Below, piece by piece: positions 1 through 9,029 of a stretch of 64,000 nt of DNA (positions are counted from its first letter, which is position 1; each line of letters begins with the position of its first letter). The stretch is taken from assembly GCA_002027195.1 (NCBI GenBank), contig MWJO01000037.1:1-64000 (forward strand), read 5' to 3'. The stretch comes from Streptomyces sp. GKU 895 (GTDB taxonomy: Bacteria > Actinomycetota > Actinomycetes > Streptomycetales > Streptomycetaceae). A model generated the notes under the pieces. That model searched no databases and was not told where the DNA came from. It worked only from the letters and a program-made list of their open reading frames with translations. Position numbers and translations under genes: made by a program.

Positions 1-569
1 GCACTCCGCCGACGAGGGCGCAGCACGCACCCGCCGCCGCGTCCGAGAACGGCACCCAGGAGCGGGTGCCCGCGCCCAAGGGCGTGCCCACCCCCAAGGA
101 CCTCGCCGCCCTGCGCGCCCCGGGCGTCCAGCCGCAGCAGCCCGCCAACGCCACCCTGCGCTGGTCCTCCGACAAGGGCTGGGTCGACCGGCCCGGCGGC
201 GCCGCCGAACCGCCCGAGGTCGCCTCGATGCCGACGCTCGCGCAGCTCACCACCGCCGAGCAGCGATGGGCCGACCGGGAGGAGGACATCACGACCGTCG
301 GAGGCGACCCCTACGAGGTGGGGCAGGTCTTCGCCCGACGCTGGATGGAGCGGCTGGGCGACCAGAGCCACCTCCAGAAGCTGTCCGGGATGTACCCGCG
401 CATCCCGCACCGCATCGACGGGGAGCTGCTGCGCTACGCCGCCCGCTTCGGACTGCTCGCGCACAAGGACGACCAGATCGACGAGCACGACCGGTACGCC
501 ATCAGGGCCGGGTTCTGGCGCGAGATCGACGTCCGCACGGCCGCGGAGCACGCGCCCGCCGGGGAGTGA
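1..569 (+). CDS. hypothetical protein, 5' end outside the window
   Basis: The reading frame is open from base 3 to the TGA at 567-569, so the gene starts upstream of the window; the internal GTG at 66 is not convincing as a start. The visible part is proline- and alanine-rich and low-complexity for about the first 60 residues, then becomes a compact, charged C-terminal region with no recognisable catalytic motif, signal peptide or membrane segment. I do not recognise the family. It lies 62 nt upstream of an ABC exporter pair on the same strand, but the promoter-like sequence at 618 suggests separate transcription. Confidence 0.6.
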   Translation, partial: TPPTRAQHAPAAASENGTQERVPAPKGVPTPKDLAALRAPGVQPQQPANATLRWSSDKGWVDRPGGAAEPPEVASMPTLAQLTTAEQRWADREEDITTVGGDPYEVGQVFARRWMERLGDQSHLQKLSGMYPRIPHRIDGELLRYAARFGLLAHKDDQIDEHDRYAIRAGFWREIDVRTAAEHAPAGE

Positions 570-617
570 AACGGCACATACCCTGCCCCTAGGGGCGAGC
601 GGAGCTTCCCGACCCCG

Positions 618-631
618 TAGTCTCGTGCCTT
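618..631 (+). promoter_or_regulatory. -10 element of a probable leaderless promoter
   Basis: TAGTCT at 618-623 fits the TANNNT pattern and lies 8 nt before the GTG start of the ABC ATPase. No Shine-Dalgarno sequence is present between them, which is the usual picture for a leaderless Streptomyces transcript. No good -35 hexamer is seen. Confidence 0.4.
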
Positions 632-1651
632 GTGAGTACGCGCGCGGGACAGGCACTTCGGCATGGCGACGATGTCGTGTGCGCGGTGCGCGGACTGACC
701 AAGACCTATCCCGCGGTACGGGGCAGGCGCGGGGTTCCCGCGACACCCGAGGTACGGGCCACCGACGACGTACGACTCGACATCCGCCGCGGTGAGATCT
801 TCGGGCTGCTCGGGCCGAACGGCGCCGGCAAGTCCACCCTCGTACGCCAGCTGACCGGCCTGATGCGGCCCGACAGCGGCACGGTCGAGATCCTCGGGCA
901 CGACATCGTGCGCCACCCCGAGCGGGCCGCGCGCATCCTCGCCTACCTCGGCCAGGAGTCCACCGCCCTCGACGAGCTCACCGTCTCCCTCGCCGCCGAG
1001 ACCACCGGACGGCTGCGCGGCCTGGACGCGCGGACGGCCAGGGCCGAGCGGGACGCCGTACTCGACGAACTCGGGCTCGCGCCGCTCGCCGGGCGGGCGA
1101 TCAAGAAGCTGTCCGGCGGCCAGCGGCGGCTGGCGTGCTTCGCCGCCGCGCTGGTCGGGGAGCGGCCGCTGCTGGTGCTGGACGAACCGACCACCGGCAT
1201 GGACCCGGTGGCACGGCGGGCCGTGTGGGCGGCAGTGGACCGGCGCCGGGCCGAGCGCGGCACGACCGTCCTGCTCGTCACCCACAACGTCATCGAGGCC
1301 GAGACCGTCCTCGACCGGGTCGCGGTCCTCGACCGCGGCCGCGTGATCGCCTGTGACACCCCCGTCGGGCTCAAGGAGCAGGTCGCCGGGGAGGTCCGGG
1401 TCGACCTGGTGTGGCGCGACGCCGCGCCGCTGCACGTCCCGGAGGTCGCCGCGCTGCACGACCGGGCCGTCGAGACCGGACGCCGCTGGACGCTCCGGCT
1501 CGCCCCCGAGGAGGCCCGCGCGGTCGTCGCCACCGTCACCGGCGGCGCCGCCTTCGCCGCCCTCGACGACTTCACGCTCGCCACGCCCAGCCTGGAGGAC
1601 GTGTACCTGGCGCTCGGCGGGGCGGCGCGGCAGGGGCTGGTGAAGGCGTGA
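632..1651 (+). CDS. ABC-2 type exporter, ATP-binding subunit
   Basis: Nucleotide-binding subunit of a drug- or lipid-type ABC-2 exporter, 339 aa, cytoplasmic and membrane-associated. Walker A GPNGAGKST is at residues 61-69, the LSGGQ signature at 160-164, Walker B LLVLDEP at 180-186, and the switch histidine near 218. The C-terminal ~100 residues form the extra domain usual in DrrA-like ATPases. The GTG start is placed 8 nt after a -10 element. The partner permease follows after 112 nt on the same strand, so the two should form one exporter. The substrate cannot be read from sequence. The family assignment is secure. Confidence 0.93.
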   Translation: MSTRAGQALRHGDDVVCAVRGLTKTYPAVRGRRGVPATPEVRATDDVRLDIRRGEIFGLLGPNGAGKSTLVRQLTGLMRPDSGTVEILGHDIVRHPERAARILAYLGQESTALDELTVSLAAETTGRLRGLDARTARAERDAVLDELGLAPLAGRAIKKLSGGQRRLACFAAALVGERPLLVLDEPTTGMDPVARRAVWAAVDRRRAERGTTVLLVTHNVIEAETVLDRVAVLDRGRVIACDTPVGLKEQVAGEVRVDLVWRDAAPLHVPEVAALHDRAVETGRRWTLRLAPEEARAVVATVTGGAAFAALDDFTLATPSLEDVYLALGGAARQGLVKA

Positions 1652-1763
1652 ACGCTTTGAAGGCTCTTGAGTCAGGCTTGAGCGAGCGGGCCGTAGCATC
1701 CGTACGGAGACGGAACAGGGCGAACGTATCGGTGACCCCGTGGGTGAAAGGGAGCAGCGCCAC

Positions 1764-2585
1764 GTGAGTGTCGTACCCGCCGAGGTGCTGCCGGGCGGCG
1801 CCCTGGCCGTCGAGGAGACGGACCGGGGGGCGGCCGAGCTCGGGCCGCGTGCGCGGCTGTGGCCGGCGCTCGTCGCCGTGTACCGGGCCCAGCTGTCCCG
1901 GGCCCGGGTCGCGCGCATCCCGCTGCTGTTCGTCGCGACCTTCCAGTCCGTCGGGATCATGATCCTGATGCGCGGGGTCGTGGACGGCGGGGCCGAGGCG
2001 CAGGCCGTGGTCGCGGGCTCCGCGGTGCTCGTCGTGGCGTTCGTCGCGCTGAACCTGCTCGCCCAGTACTTCGGGCAGCTCCGCGCGAGCGGCGGCCTCG
2101 ACCACTACGCGACGCTGCCGGTGCCGCCCGCCGCGGTGGTGCTGGGCGCGGCGGGGGCGTACGCCTCCTTCACCGTGCCCGGGACCGTGGTGACCGCGGT
2201 GTTCGGGTGTGTGCTGTTCGGGCTGCCGATGGCGCATCTGTGGGTGCTCGTCGCCGTGATCCCGCTCGCCGGGGCCGCGCTCGCCGGGCTCGGGGCGGCC
2301 TTCGGGCTGCTCGCGCCGCGGCCGGAACTGGCGACCGTGCTGGGTCAGTTGGGCATGTCCGCGGCGCTGCTGCTGGGCGTCCTGCCGGCCGACCGGATGC
2401 CGGAGGGAGTGCGGTTCCTGCGGGACCTGCTGCCCTCGACGTACGGCGTCGAAGCCTTCGCGCGGACCTTCGGGCCGCATCCCGACTGGGCGTTCGTCCT
2501 CGGTGACCTGGCCGTCTGCGGAGCGGTCGGGGTCGTCTCCCTCGGCGTCGCCACCTGGGCCTACCGTCGAGCGGCCGTCCGGTGA
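1764..2585 (+). CDS. ABC-2 type exporter, permease subunit
   Basis: Integral membrane partner of the preceding ATPase, 273 aa, with about six hydrophobic segments and the small, G/A/V-rich composition of ABC-2 permeases. I chose GTG 1764 over the in-frame GTG 1740 because AAAGGGAG at 1746-1753 is a good Shine-Dalgarno sequence about ten bases upstream. The N-terminal ~35 residues are polar and cytoplasmic. The 112-nt gap before it contains CTTGAG direct repeats, so the permease may have some transcription of its own. Substrate unknown; function as an exporter subunit follows from family and pairing. Confidence 0.88.
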   Translation: MSVVPAEVLPGGALAVEETDRGAAELGPRARLWPALVAVYRAQLSRARVARIPLLFVATFQSVGIMILMRGVVDGGAEAQAVVAGSAVLVVAFVALNLLAQYFGQLRASGGLDHYATLPVPPAAVVLGAAGAYASFTVPGTVVTAVFGCVLFGLPMAHLWVLVAVIPLAGAALAGLGAAFGLLAPRPELATVLGQLGMSAALLLGVLPADRMPEGVRFLRDLLPSTYGVEAFARTFGPHPDWAFVLGDLAVCGAVGVVSLGVATWAYRRAAVR

Positions 2586-2619
2586 CGCGCCGCACAGGCG
2601 GGCCTGGCACGATGTCAGG

Positions 2620-3296
2620 GTGACCGCACCGCTGACTCCTCCTCCGCCGCCGAGCGACCCCTCTCCGCACCAGGCCTGGCAGGCACCGCCGCCGTACGGT
2701 GCCGGTGGGCCCGGAAGCCTGTACGAACAGGACGGCCCCGGAATGAAGACCGAACTGCGGGAAGCCGCCGTGATCACGGTGGCGGTGGCGCTCGGTGGGC
2801 TGCTGCTGGGGGTGCTGTGGTGGTGGCTGGCGCCGCATGTGCCGCTGGTGGGAGACATCGTCGACAAGCGCTGGATCGTCTACGTCAAGGACACCGAGGG
2901 GGAGCAGGCGGTCGGCGTCGACGGGACGTTCGCGCTGCTCGGGCTGGCGTTCGGGGCGGTGAGCGCGGTCGTCGTGTTCCTGCTGCGGCGGCGTGGCGGG
3001 GTGCCGCTGGTCGTGGCGCTCGGGGTCGGAGGGCTGCTCGGGTCGCTGCTGGCGTGGCGGGTCGGGGTGTGGCTCGGGCCCGCGCAGGACGTGCTGGCCC
3101 ATGCGAAGTCCGTGGGCAAGGGGGTGACGTTCTCGGCGCCGCTGAAGCTCGGGGCGAAGGGGGCGTTGCTGGCGTGGTCGTTGGGGGCGCTGCTGGTGCA
3201 CCTGGGGCTCACGGGGTTGTTCGGGCCGCGGATCCTGAGGTGCCGGGTAGGGGCGGGCCGGGCCGTATGGGGCGAAACCGTCGGCGTAGCTCGTAA
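2620..3296 (+). CDS. DUF2567 membrane protein (frameshifted near 3229)
   Basis: Actinobacterial membrane protein of unknown function. The N-terminus is proline-rich (about 35 residues), followed by four hydrophobic segments; the loop after the first carries a WIVYVKDTEGEQ-like stretch typical of DUF2567. GTG 2620 lies 6 nt after CACGAT, consistent with a leaderless transcript. As sequenced the frame runs on to 3516 with an implausible basic, cysteine-containing tail. Adding one G in CCGCGG near 3229 gives a polar, basic tail ending at TAA 3294-3296, for 225 aa. I therefore place the end at 3296. Confidence 0.72.
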
Positions 3297-3333
3297 GGAG
3301 CTCGGGGTGGGGGCTGGGCGGGGTGGTTTCGCT

Positions 3334-3411
3334 CGCCCCCGCTGGCGGTGCCGCTGCGCCCACCCGTGCCGCCCTGCGGCACGACTGCCCGCAGCTGCGC
3401 GGGGAGCGCGT
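3334..3411 (+). repeat. interspersed GC-rich repeat A, copy 1
   Basis: The stretch carries GCGCCCACCCGTGCCGCCC followed by GCGGCACGACTGCCCGCAGC. GTGCCGC and GCGGCAC form a short hairpin. A near-identical copy lies at 29243-29311, inside a coding region. This element type recurs between genes in Streptomyces chromosomes. It occupies the gap between two convergent genes and may act as a weak bidirectional terminator. Confidence 0.75.
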
Positions 3412-3542
3412 GCCGCTGAAAACCCCCTACGCCGGGCGCCTGCCGTGGTTGGAGCGGCCCTTCTTGGTGCGCCATTTCCGCTTTCGCGTTTTCTTCGACA
3501 TGTTCCTCGTACTTAACCGAGGAACGGACCCGCGTCGAGAGG

Positions 3543-4049
3543 TCAGGCGCGGCGGATGGGGGCCAGGATCGCGTCCGTGAGCTTCGCCAGGTCCTGCGGG
3601 GCGAGTTCGACCTCCAGGCCCCTGCGGCCCGCCGAGACGCAGATGGTGGGGTGGGCGGAGGCGGAGGCGTCCAGGACCGTGGGGAGCTTCTTGCGCTGGC
3701 CCAGGGGGGAGATGCCGCCCCGGACGTAGCCGGTCGTGCGCTCGGCGAGGGCCGGGTCGGCCATCGCCGCCCGCTTGCCCTTCACCGCCGCCGCCAGCGC
3801 CTTCAGGTCCAGCTGGCCCGCCACCGGGACCACCGCCACCGTGAGGGTGCCGTCCACGTCCGCGACGAGGGTCTTGAAGACCCGCTCGGGGGAGACGCCC
3901 ATCGCCTCGGCCGCCTCCTCGCCGTAGGAGGGGTGGCTGGGGTCGTGGTCGTAGGAGTGGACCGTGTACTCCGCTCCCGCCGCCGTCAGGGCCACCGTCG
4001 CGGGGGTGCCGCCCGTCTGCTGGGCCTGCTTCTTGGACTTCTTCGCCAT
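3543..4049 (-). CDS. ybaK: Cys-tRNA(Pro) deacylase, YbaK/EbsC family
   Basis: Editing enzyme that hydrolyses Cys-tRNA(Pro) formed by misacylation, 168 aa, cytoplasmic. The fold is visible in order: VFKTLVADVDG near residue 56, VAVVPVAGQLDLKALAAA near 71, the conserved lysine region GKRAAMA near 91, then GYVRGGISPLG near 107, which is the hallmark of the bacterial YbaK branch. The N-terminus is lysine-rich. It lies 16 nt downstream of the LON-domain gene on the same strand once that gene's frame is repaired, so the two are probably cotranscribed. Confidence 0.93.
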   Translation of the reverse strand: MAKKSKKQAQQTGGTPATVALTAAGAEYTVHSYDHDPSHPSYGEEAAEAMGVSPERVFKTLVADVDGTLTVAVVPVAGQLDLKALAAAVKGKRAAMADPALAERTTGYVRGGISPLGQRKKLPTVLDASASAHPTICVSAGRRGLEVELAPQDLAKLTDAILAPIRRA

Positions 4050-4065
4050 CGGTCGTCCCTCGGAC

Positions 4066-4807
4066 TCAGTTCAGACTCGTCGGGCCGCGCGTCAGGTCCG
4101 ACGCCGGCAACGACGGCAGATTACGGATGATCGCCGTCTCCGAGCGAAGGAGTTTCAGCTCGTCCCGGAGGCGGGAGGCCGTGTCGGGGGCCTGGGAGGA
4201 GGCGCTGCTTGGTGGGGGTGTCGAGCATCATCGCGGCCGCGACGAGGTAGGAGACCACCGCCGGTTCGTCAGGGAGTTCGGAGCCGGAGGCCAGGGAGCG
4301 TTCGCGGGCGCCCGCCAGGCGCTTCTGGTACGCGCGGAAGGCCCTCAGGACGCCTTCGGCCAGGGCGCCGGCCTCCTCCCCCCGCTCCTCCGGGAGCTCC
4401 TCCAGTTCCGCGACGAGATACGGGCCCGACGCGTCGACGGACAGCAGCTTCACCCGGGTCGTGCCGGTCGCCAGGACCTCGAACGTGCCGTCGGCCCGTT
4501 CCCTGATCGTCGCCGCGTCCGCGATGCAGCCGGTGCCGTGGAAGGCCTTGGCGGGGTCGGCGCCGAAGCCCGCCGCGGGGCCGCGTTCGGGCACGGACGT
4601 GGGATCGGGCATGCCGGGCTCACTCGCCGCCACCTCCTGGCCGTCGCGGATGGCGACGACGGCGAAGCGGCGCGGTTCGTCCTCGGGGGTCTTCAACAGT
4701 TCGCGCATCATGGCGCGATAGCGCTCCTCGAAGACGTTCAACGGGAGCACCAACCCCGGGAACAGCACCGAGTTCAGGGGGAAGAGCGGGAGCCGGACGG
4801 TGGTCAC
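4066..4807 (-). CDS. LON peptidase substrate-binding domain protein (frameshifted at 4194-4196)
   Basis: Stand-alone LON N-terminal (PUA-like) domain without ATPase or protease parts, about 246 aa after repair. The signature LPLFPLNSVLFPG begins near residue 6 and FEERYR near 26. As sequenced the frame breaks after KQRLL and stops at 4121. Removing one G from the GGG at 4194-4196 restores a helical C-terminus ending at TGA 4068-4066, with a length divisible by three. These proteins are thought to recognise protein substrates, but their role in actinobacteria is not established. The likely operon partner is ybaK. Confidence 0.85.
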
Positions 4808-4818
4808 GGCGCAAAAGC

Positions 4819-5841
4819 CTAATGGTCGCGGGAGTGTGCACGTCCACGGTGCTCACTCCGTGGAAGACCGGAGGCCGATCGCAGCCGGATCTCCTCCCGC
4901 AGTTCCAGGAACCGGCCCAGCGGGTCGTCGGAGACCAGTTCCCAGGGGAACGAGGTGGCGTACGGGCCGATCCGGCCGAGCTGCTCCAGGGCGTCCTCGC
5001 GGCGGTCCAGCAGCGCGAGGACGTACGTCAGCTTGTTCCGCATCTCCGCCGGCCACGGGTCCGCCGCCGGGAACCGGGCCGACAGCGCGATCGCCCGGTC
5101 CACCGCCGCGTCCAGCCGGGCGCGGGGCACGTCCGGGCCGCAGCCGTCGGTCAGATAGGCGAGCGCGGCCCGGGTGGGCAGGGCCTGGACGAGGGAGTCG
5201 GCCGGGGCGTCCTGCGCGGCCGTCTCCGCGAAGTCGAAGCACTCCCGGTGCGAGCCGTGCCAGCTCTCGGCGAGACAGCGCAGGGCGGCGGCATGGCAGC
5301 CGTAGTGGTGCGGGGCACGGCGGATCGCCGCCTCCCACAGCTCCTCGAAGTACTTGTGCCCGGCGCGCGAGCCGTGCGCGTGGTCCAGCGCGATCCGCCA
5401 CGGCACCGGATCGCGGTCGTCACCGCGCGCGGCGGCCGTGATCAGCGGGCTCACCTCGCGCAGCAGTTCCTCCCGCGCGGGCGACCCCCAGGCGCGGGTC
5501 ACGGCGAGCTGGGCGCGGACCACGAGCATGTCCGGGTCGCGCGGGGCGGCCGTACGCCAGGAGTCGAACCACTCGGGGCGCGCGCACGCGAAGGATGCCA
5601 GGCGGACGACGTACCGGTCGCGGTGTTCCCAGGCGGCAGCCGCGCGGGTGCCGGCGAGCAGGGCGGCCGCCACCTCGTACGATCCCTGCCCGGCGGCCAC
5701 GAGGGCCGGGCCGAGCCGGTCGTCGGGCGCGTCGAGGAGCACCTCGTCGTCGGCCGGCAGCGCGACAGGCGGGTGCTCGACGGTCCTGGACGCCCGGGAG
5801 GAGCGGACGAACGGGGGCAGCAGAGCCATGGTGTCGACCAT
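4819..5841 (-). CDS. hypothetical alpha-helical repeat protein
   Basis: Protein of about 340 aa, rich in alanine, leucine and tryptophan, with repeated amphipathic helical pairs resembling TPR/SEL1-like solenoids (for example DRYVVRLASFACARPEWFDSW and HKYFEELWEAAIRRAPHHYG). There is no signal peptide or membrane segment. As sequenced it is fused in frame to part of the upstream oxidoreductase because of the insertion at 6234-6236; the true gene should start at ATG 5841 or 5829. The AT-richer stretch 5910-5960 upstream is the likely promoter. It stops 12 nt before the LON gene start. Function unknown. Confidence 0.7.
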   Translation of the reverse strand: MVDTMALLPPFVRSSRASRTVEHPPVALPADDEVLLDAPDDRLGPALVAAGQGSYEVAAALLAGTRAAAAWEHRDRYVVRLASFACARPEWFDSWRTAAPRDPDMLVVRAQLAVTRAWGSPAREELLREVSPLITAAARGDDRDPVPWRIALDHAHGSRAGHKYFEELWEAAIRRAPHHYGCHAAALRCLAESWHGSHRECFDFAETAAQDAPADSLVQALPTRAALAYLTDGCGPDVPRARLDAAVDRAIALSARFPAADPWPAEMRNKLTYVLALLDRREDALEQLGRIGPYATSFPWELVSDDPLGRFLELREEIRLRSASGLPRSEHRGRAHSRDH

Positions 5842-5975
5842 TGAAAAGCCGCAGGTCGTGCGAGCGCCAGAGGTTCCGGGCAAAGTACGGAAAGTTGTAC
5901 GGCGGAAGGTCAAGAGCACGTAAAAATGATTAGTGTTCAACATTCGTTCGACCGCTGTGCCCCCGAACGGCGGCG

Positions 5976-7569
5976 TCAATTGCGTCTCAGCAGCCTGGTC
6001 GCCCCCGCCGCCACCGTCGTCGCCAGGATCCAGCCCAGCAGGATCATCGCCGCCGCCAGCCACTGCCAGCCGCCGCGCAGCTGCCAGAAGCCGACCTGGC
6101 CCAGGTCGATGACCGGCAGGAGCAGGTCGAGGGCGAAGAGGGTGGCGTTCCAGTGCGGGCCCTCGCTGCCCTTGAGCGGCGGATGGTCGGCGTGCGCGAA
6201 GGCGAGGGAGCCCGCCGCCCACAGCACCGCCATCCCACACCAGCGCCCGCCCCGGCCGGTAGCCGTAGGCGACCGTCCAGTCCTGCGCGTACCCCCACAG
6301 CTTCGCGGCGGGCGGCAGCGTCTCGCGGCGGCGGCGCTGCTTGGCGAGCAGCACCTCGCGGGCGTCCTCGTCCTCGCCGCCGGCCCGCAGCACCGCCGCC
6401 AGCCGCTCGTACGGCTCCGGGTTGTACTCGGCGGTCGCCGCGGCCACCCACGCCAGCCGCTCCTCCAGCGGGAACGGGCCCCTCGGCACCAGGTTCTCGT
6501 AGCCGAAGCCGCCCATGTGCAGCCGGCCCGGGCCCGGCCAGCTGTCGGTGCGGTCCATCAGGTTCACCACCCGCGCCCCCGACAGCACCACCCGCCCGCG
6601 CGCCGGTGCCTGCCCGAGGAAGCGCAGCTCGGGCGTCTGGATGCGGCGCAGCGACACCTCCTGGTCGTCGGTGAGGGTGAAGCGGGCCTTGTCGAAGTCG
6701 ACCGCGTCCCCGAACCTGCCGTCGTCCAGGCGCAGCCCGCCCCGGCAGGTGAACCGCTGGATGCGGGTGCCCTGCGCCGGGGTGGCCCCGCTCAGCAGCG
6801 CGTTGCCGACGCCCGCCGGCGTCAGGTACATCGAGCGCCCGACGGTCAGCTGGGGCGCGTTGAGCGCGAGCCGCGTGTACGGGTTGGCCAGCTTCGCGCC
6901 GCGCAGGCTCAGCGAGACACCGATCTTGGCGCTGCGCAGGCTCAGCTCGCCGTGCGACTCGAGGAGCTCGGCCTGGAGATCCTGGCCCACGCTCATGCCG
7001 TCGGCGGCGATCGAACGGCCGCTGCGGTCCCGGTAGACGATCGCCTGGTTGAGCAGCAGGTCCGTGCCGATGTGCGCGTCGGTGAGCCGTACGCCGTTGT
7101 GGAACCGGCAGCGGGGGAGGTGCAGATCGCCTTCGGTGTGGACGCGGGCCGCCTCCAGGCGCGGCACCGAGCAGTCCACCAGGCGCAGGGTGGCGAAGCG
7201 GGCCTCCGGCAGCAGGACGTCCCGCTCGAACCGGCAGCCCTTCATCTCCACGTACGGCACCACGATGCCGCCCGCCAGGTCCAGCGCGCCGCTGATCTGC
7301 ACGCCTGCCAGCTTCAGCGACGACACCCGGCCGGCCAGCGCGGGCGGCCCGTCCAGCAGCAGCCAGCACACGATGCGGGCCCGCACGGTCCGCTCCGGGC
7401 CCCACGGGTGCCCGCCGTGCGGATCGTCGACGACCGCGTCGCCGCTGCTCAGGTCGTACACGCTGCCGTTGCGGAAGGCCTGCCACATGCCGACCTCGGC
7501 AGGCGTCAGATCGTCCGGCAGGTCCCCCTCGGTCACCATTCCTCCCATCCCGTGCGCGCCCCCGGTCAT
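5976..7569 (-). CDS. putative membrane-associated oxidoreductase-type protein (frameshifted at 6234-6236)
   Basis: About 530 aa after repair. The body (residues 60-370) is a run of short beta-strand repeats such as SLRGAKLANP and LVDCSVPRLEAA, resembling pentapeptide-like solenoids of proteins commonly annotated 'membrane-associated oxidoreductase' in Streptomyces; no cofactor motif is visible, so the enzymatic label is weak. Near 440 it turns into two C-terminal hydrophobic segments. One extra C in CCC 6234-6236 disconnects them; removing it restores an end at 5976 and a length divisible by three. ATG 7569 is assumed; GTG 7536, after GGGAGG, is a good alternative. Divergent from hisD. Confidence 0.65.
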
Positions 7570-7631
7570 GCCCGCGTCATGCCCGCTCGGTGAGGCCCCG
7601 AACGCTAGACGTGAAGGCGATCTTCCAGGTT

Positions 7632-7652
7632 GCGTATCAGGCCGCGTATCAG
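7632..7652. promoter_or_regulatory. direct repeat in the hisD/oxidoreductase divergent region
   Basis: GCGTATCAG occurs twice, at 7632-7640 and 7644-7652, with a 12-nt period. The spacing places the repeats nearly on one helix face, in the 134-nt divergent region. This fits a regulator binding site, but no consensus is recognised. Confidence 0.3.
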
Positions 7653-7703
7653 CCATTGGAATGCCCGAACGACGCCGAACCGTGGTCTGAGAGAATTGGG
7701 GAT

Positions 7704-9029
7704 GTGATCTCCCGAATCGATCTGCGCGGCGACGCCCTCCCCGAGGGCCCCGCCCTGCGCGACCTGCTGCCCCGAGCCGACTTCGACGTCTCGGCCGCCC
7801 TGGAGAAGGTGCGTCCGATCTGCGAGGCCGTGCATCATCGGGGTGACGCGGCGCTGATCGACTTCGCCGAGAAGTTCGACGGGGTCCGGCTGGAGTCCGT
7901 ACGGGTCCCCGCCCAGGCCATCAGCGACGCACTGCAGAACCTGGCCCCGGCCGTCCGCGCGGCCCTGGAGGAGTCCATCCGGCGTGCCCGGCTCGTCCAC
8001 CGCGAGCAGCGCCGCAGCACCCACACGACCCAGGTCGTCCCCGGCGGCACCGTCACCGAGAAGTGGGTCCCCGTCGACCGGGTCGGGCTGTACGCGCCTG
8101 GCGGCCGGGCCGTCTACCCGTCCTCCGTGATCATGAACGTGGTCCCGGCCCAGGAGGCCGGCGTCGAGTCCCTCGCCCTCGCCTCCCCGGCGCAGGCCGA
8201 ATTCGGCGGCCTGCCGCACCCGACGATCCTCGCCGCCTGCGCGCTGCTCGGCGTCGACGAGGTGTACGCCGCCGGCGGCGCCACCGCCGTCGCGATGTTC
8301 GCGTACGGCACCGAGTCCTGCGCGCCCGCCAACCTGGTCACCGGCCCCGGCAACATCTGGGTCGCCGCCGCCAAGCGCTACTTCACCGGCAAGATCGGCA
8401 TCGACGCCGAGGCGGGCCCGACCGAGATCGCGATCCTCGCGGACGACACCGCCGACCCGGTGCACGTCGCCGCCGACCTGATCAGCCAGGCCGAGCACGA
8501 CCCGCTCGCGGCGGCCGTGCTGGTCACCGACTCCGTCGCGCTCGCGGACGCGGTCGAGAAGGAGCTGGAGCCGCAGGTCGCGGCCAGCAAGCACATCGAC
8601 GAGCGGATCGCCCCGGCCCTCGCGGGCAAGCAGTCCGCGATCGTCCTCGTCGACGGCATCACCGAGGGCCTGCGGGTCGTCAACGCCTACGGCGCCGAGC
8701 ACCTGGAGATCCAGACCGCCGACGCCGGCGCGGTCGCCGAGCGGGTCCGCAACGCCGGCGCGATCTTCATCGGCCCCTGGGCGCCGGTCTCGCTCGGCGA
8801 CTACGCCGCCGGGTCCAACCACGTCCTGCCCACCGGCGGCTGCGCCTGCCACTCCTCCGGGCTCTCCGTCCAGTCCTTCCTGCGCGGCATCCACATCGTC
8901 GACTACACGAAGGACGCGCTCGCGGAGGTGGCGCACCACGTGGTCACGCTGGCGGAGGCGGAGGACCTGCCCGCGCATGGCGCGGCGATCAAGGCAAGGT
9001 TCGGTTGGAAGGTGCCTGAGAGCAAGTGA
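7704..9029 (+). CDS. hisD: histidinol dehydrogenase
   Basis: Catalyses the last two steps of histidine synthesis, L-histidinol to histidine with 2 NAD+; cytoplasmic zinc enzyme of 441 aa, normal length. The zinc ligand region ISQAEHDPL has Gln262 and His265. LVTGPGN (211-217) and GPTEIAI mark the NAD/active-site core, and NHVLPTGG lies near the C-terminus. Longer in-frame starts exist upstream, but GTG 7704 gives the conserved ISRIDLRG beginning. First gene of a coupled operon; its TGA overlaps the hisC start as GTGA. Confidence 0.97.
   Translation: MISRIDLRGDALPEGPALRDLLPRADFDVSAALEKVRPICEAVHHRGDAALIDFAEKFDGVRLESVRVPAQAISDALQNLAPAVRAALEESIRRARLVHREQRRSTHTTQVVPGGTVTEKWVPVDRVGLYAPGGRAVYPSSVIMNVVPAQEAGVESLALASPAQAEFGGLPHPTILAACALLGVDEVYAAGGATAVAMFAYGTESCAPANLVTGPGNIWVAAAKRYFTGKIGIDAEAGPTEIAILADDTADPVHVAADLISQAEHDPLAAAVLVTDSVALADAVEKELEPQVAASKHIDERIAPALAGKQSAIVLVDGITEGLRVVNAYGAEHLEIQTADAGAVAERVRNAGAIFIGPWAPVSLGDYAAGSNHVLPTGGCACHSSGLSVQSFLRGIHIVDYTKDALAEVAHHVVTLAEAEDLPAHGAAIKARFGWKVPESK

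Noticed and set aside
3297..3516. C-terminal extension of the DUF2567 protein through repeat A
   Set aside because: The extension is basic, cysteine-rich and repeat-encoded, and one missing G gives a natural stop at 3296.
4819..7656. Single 945-residue protein joining the oxidoreductase-type protein and the helical repeat protein
   Set aside because: The junction is an out-of-frame, Gly/Arg-rich stretch created by one extra C at 6234-6236. Two separate genes explain both ends and the membrane helices.
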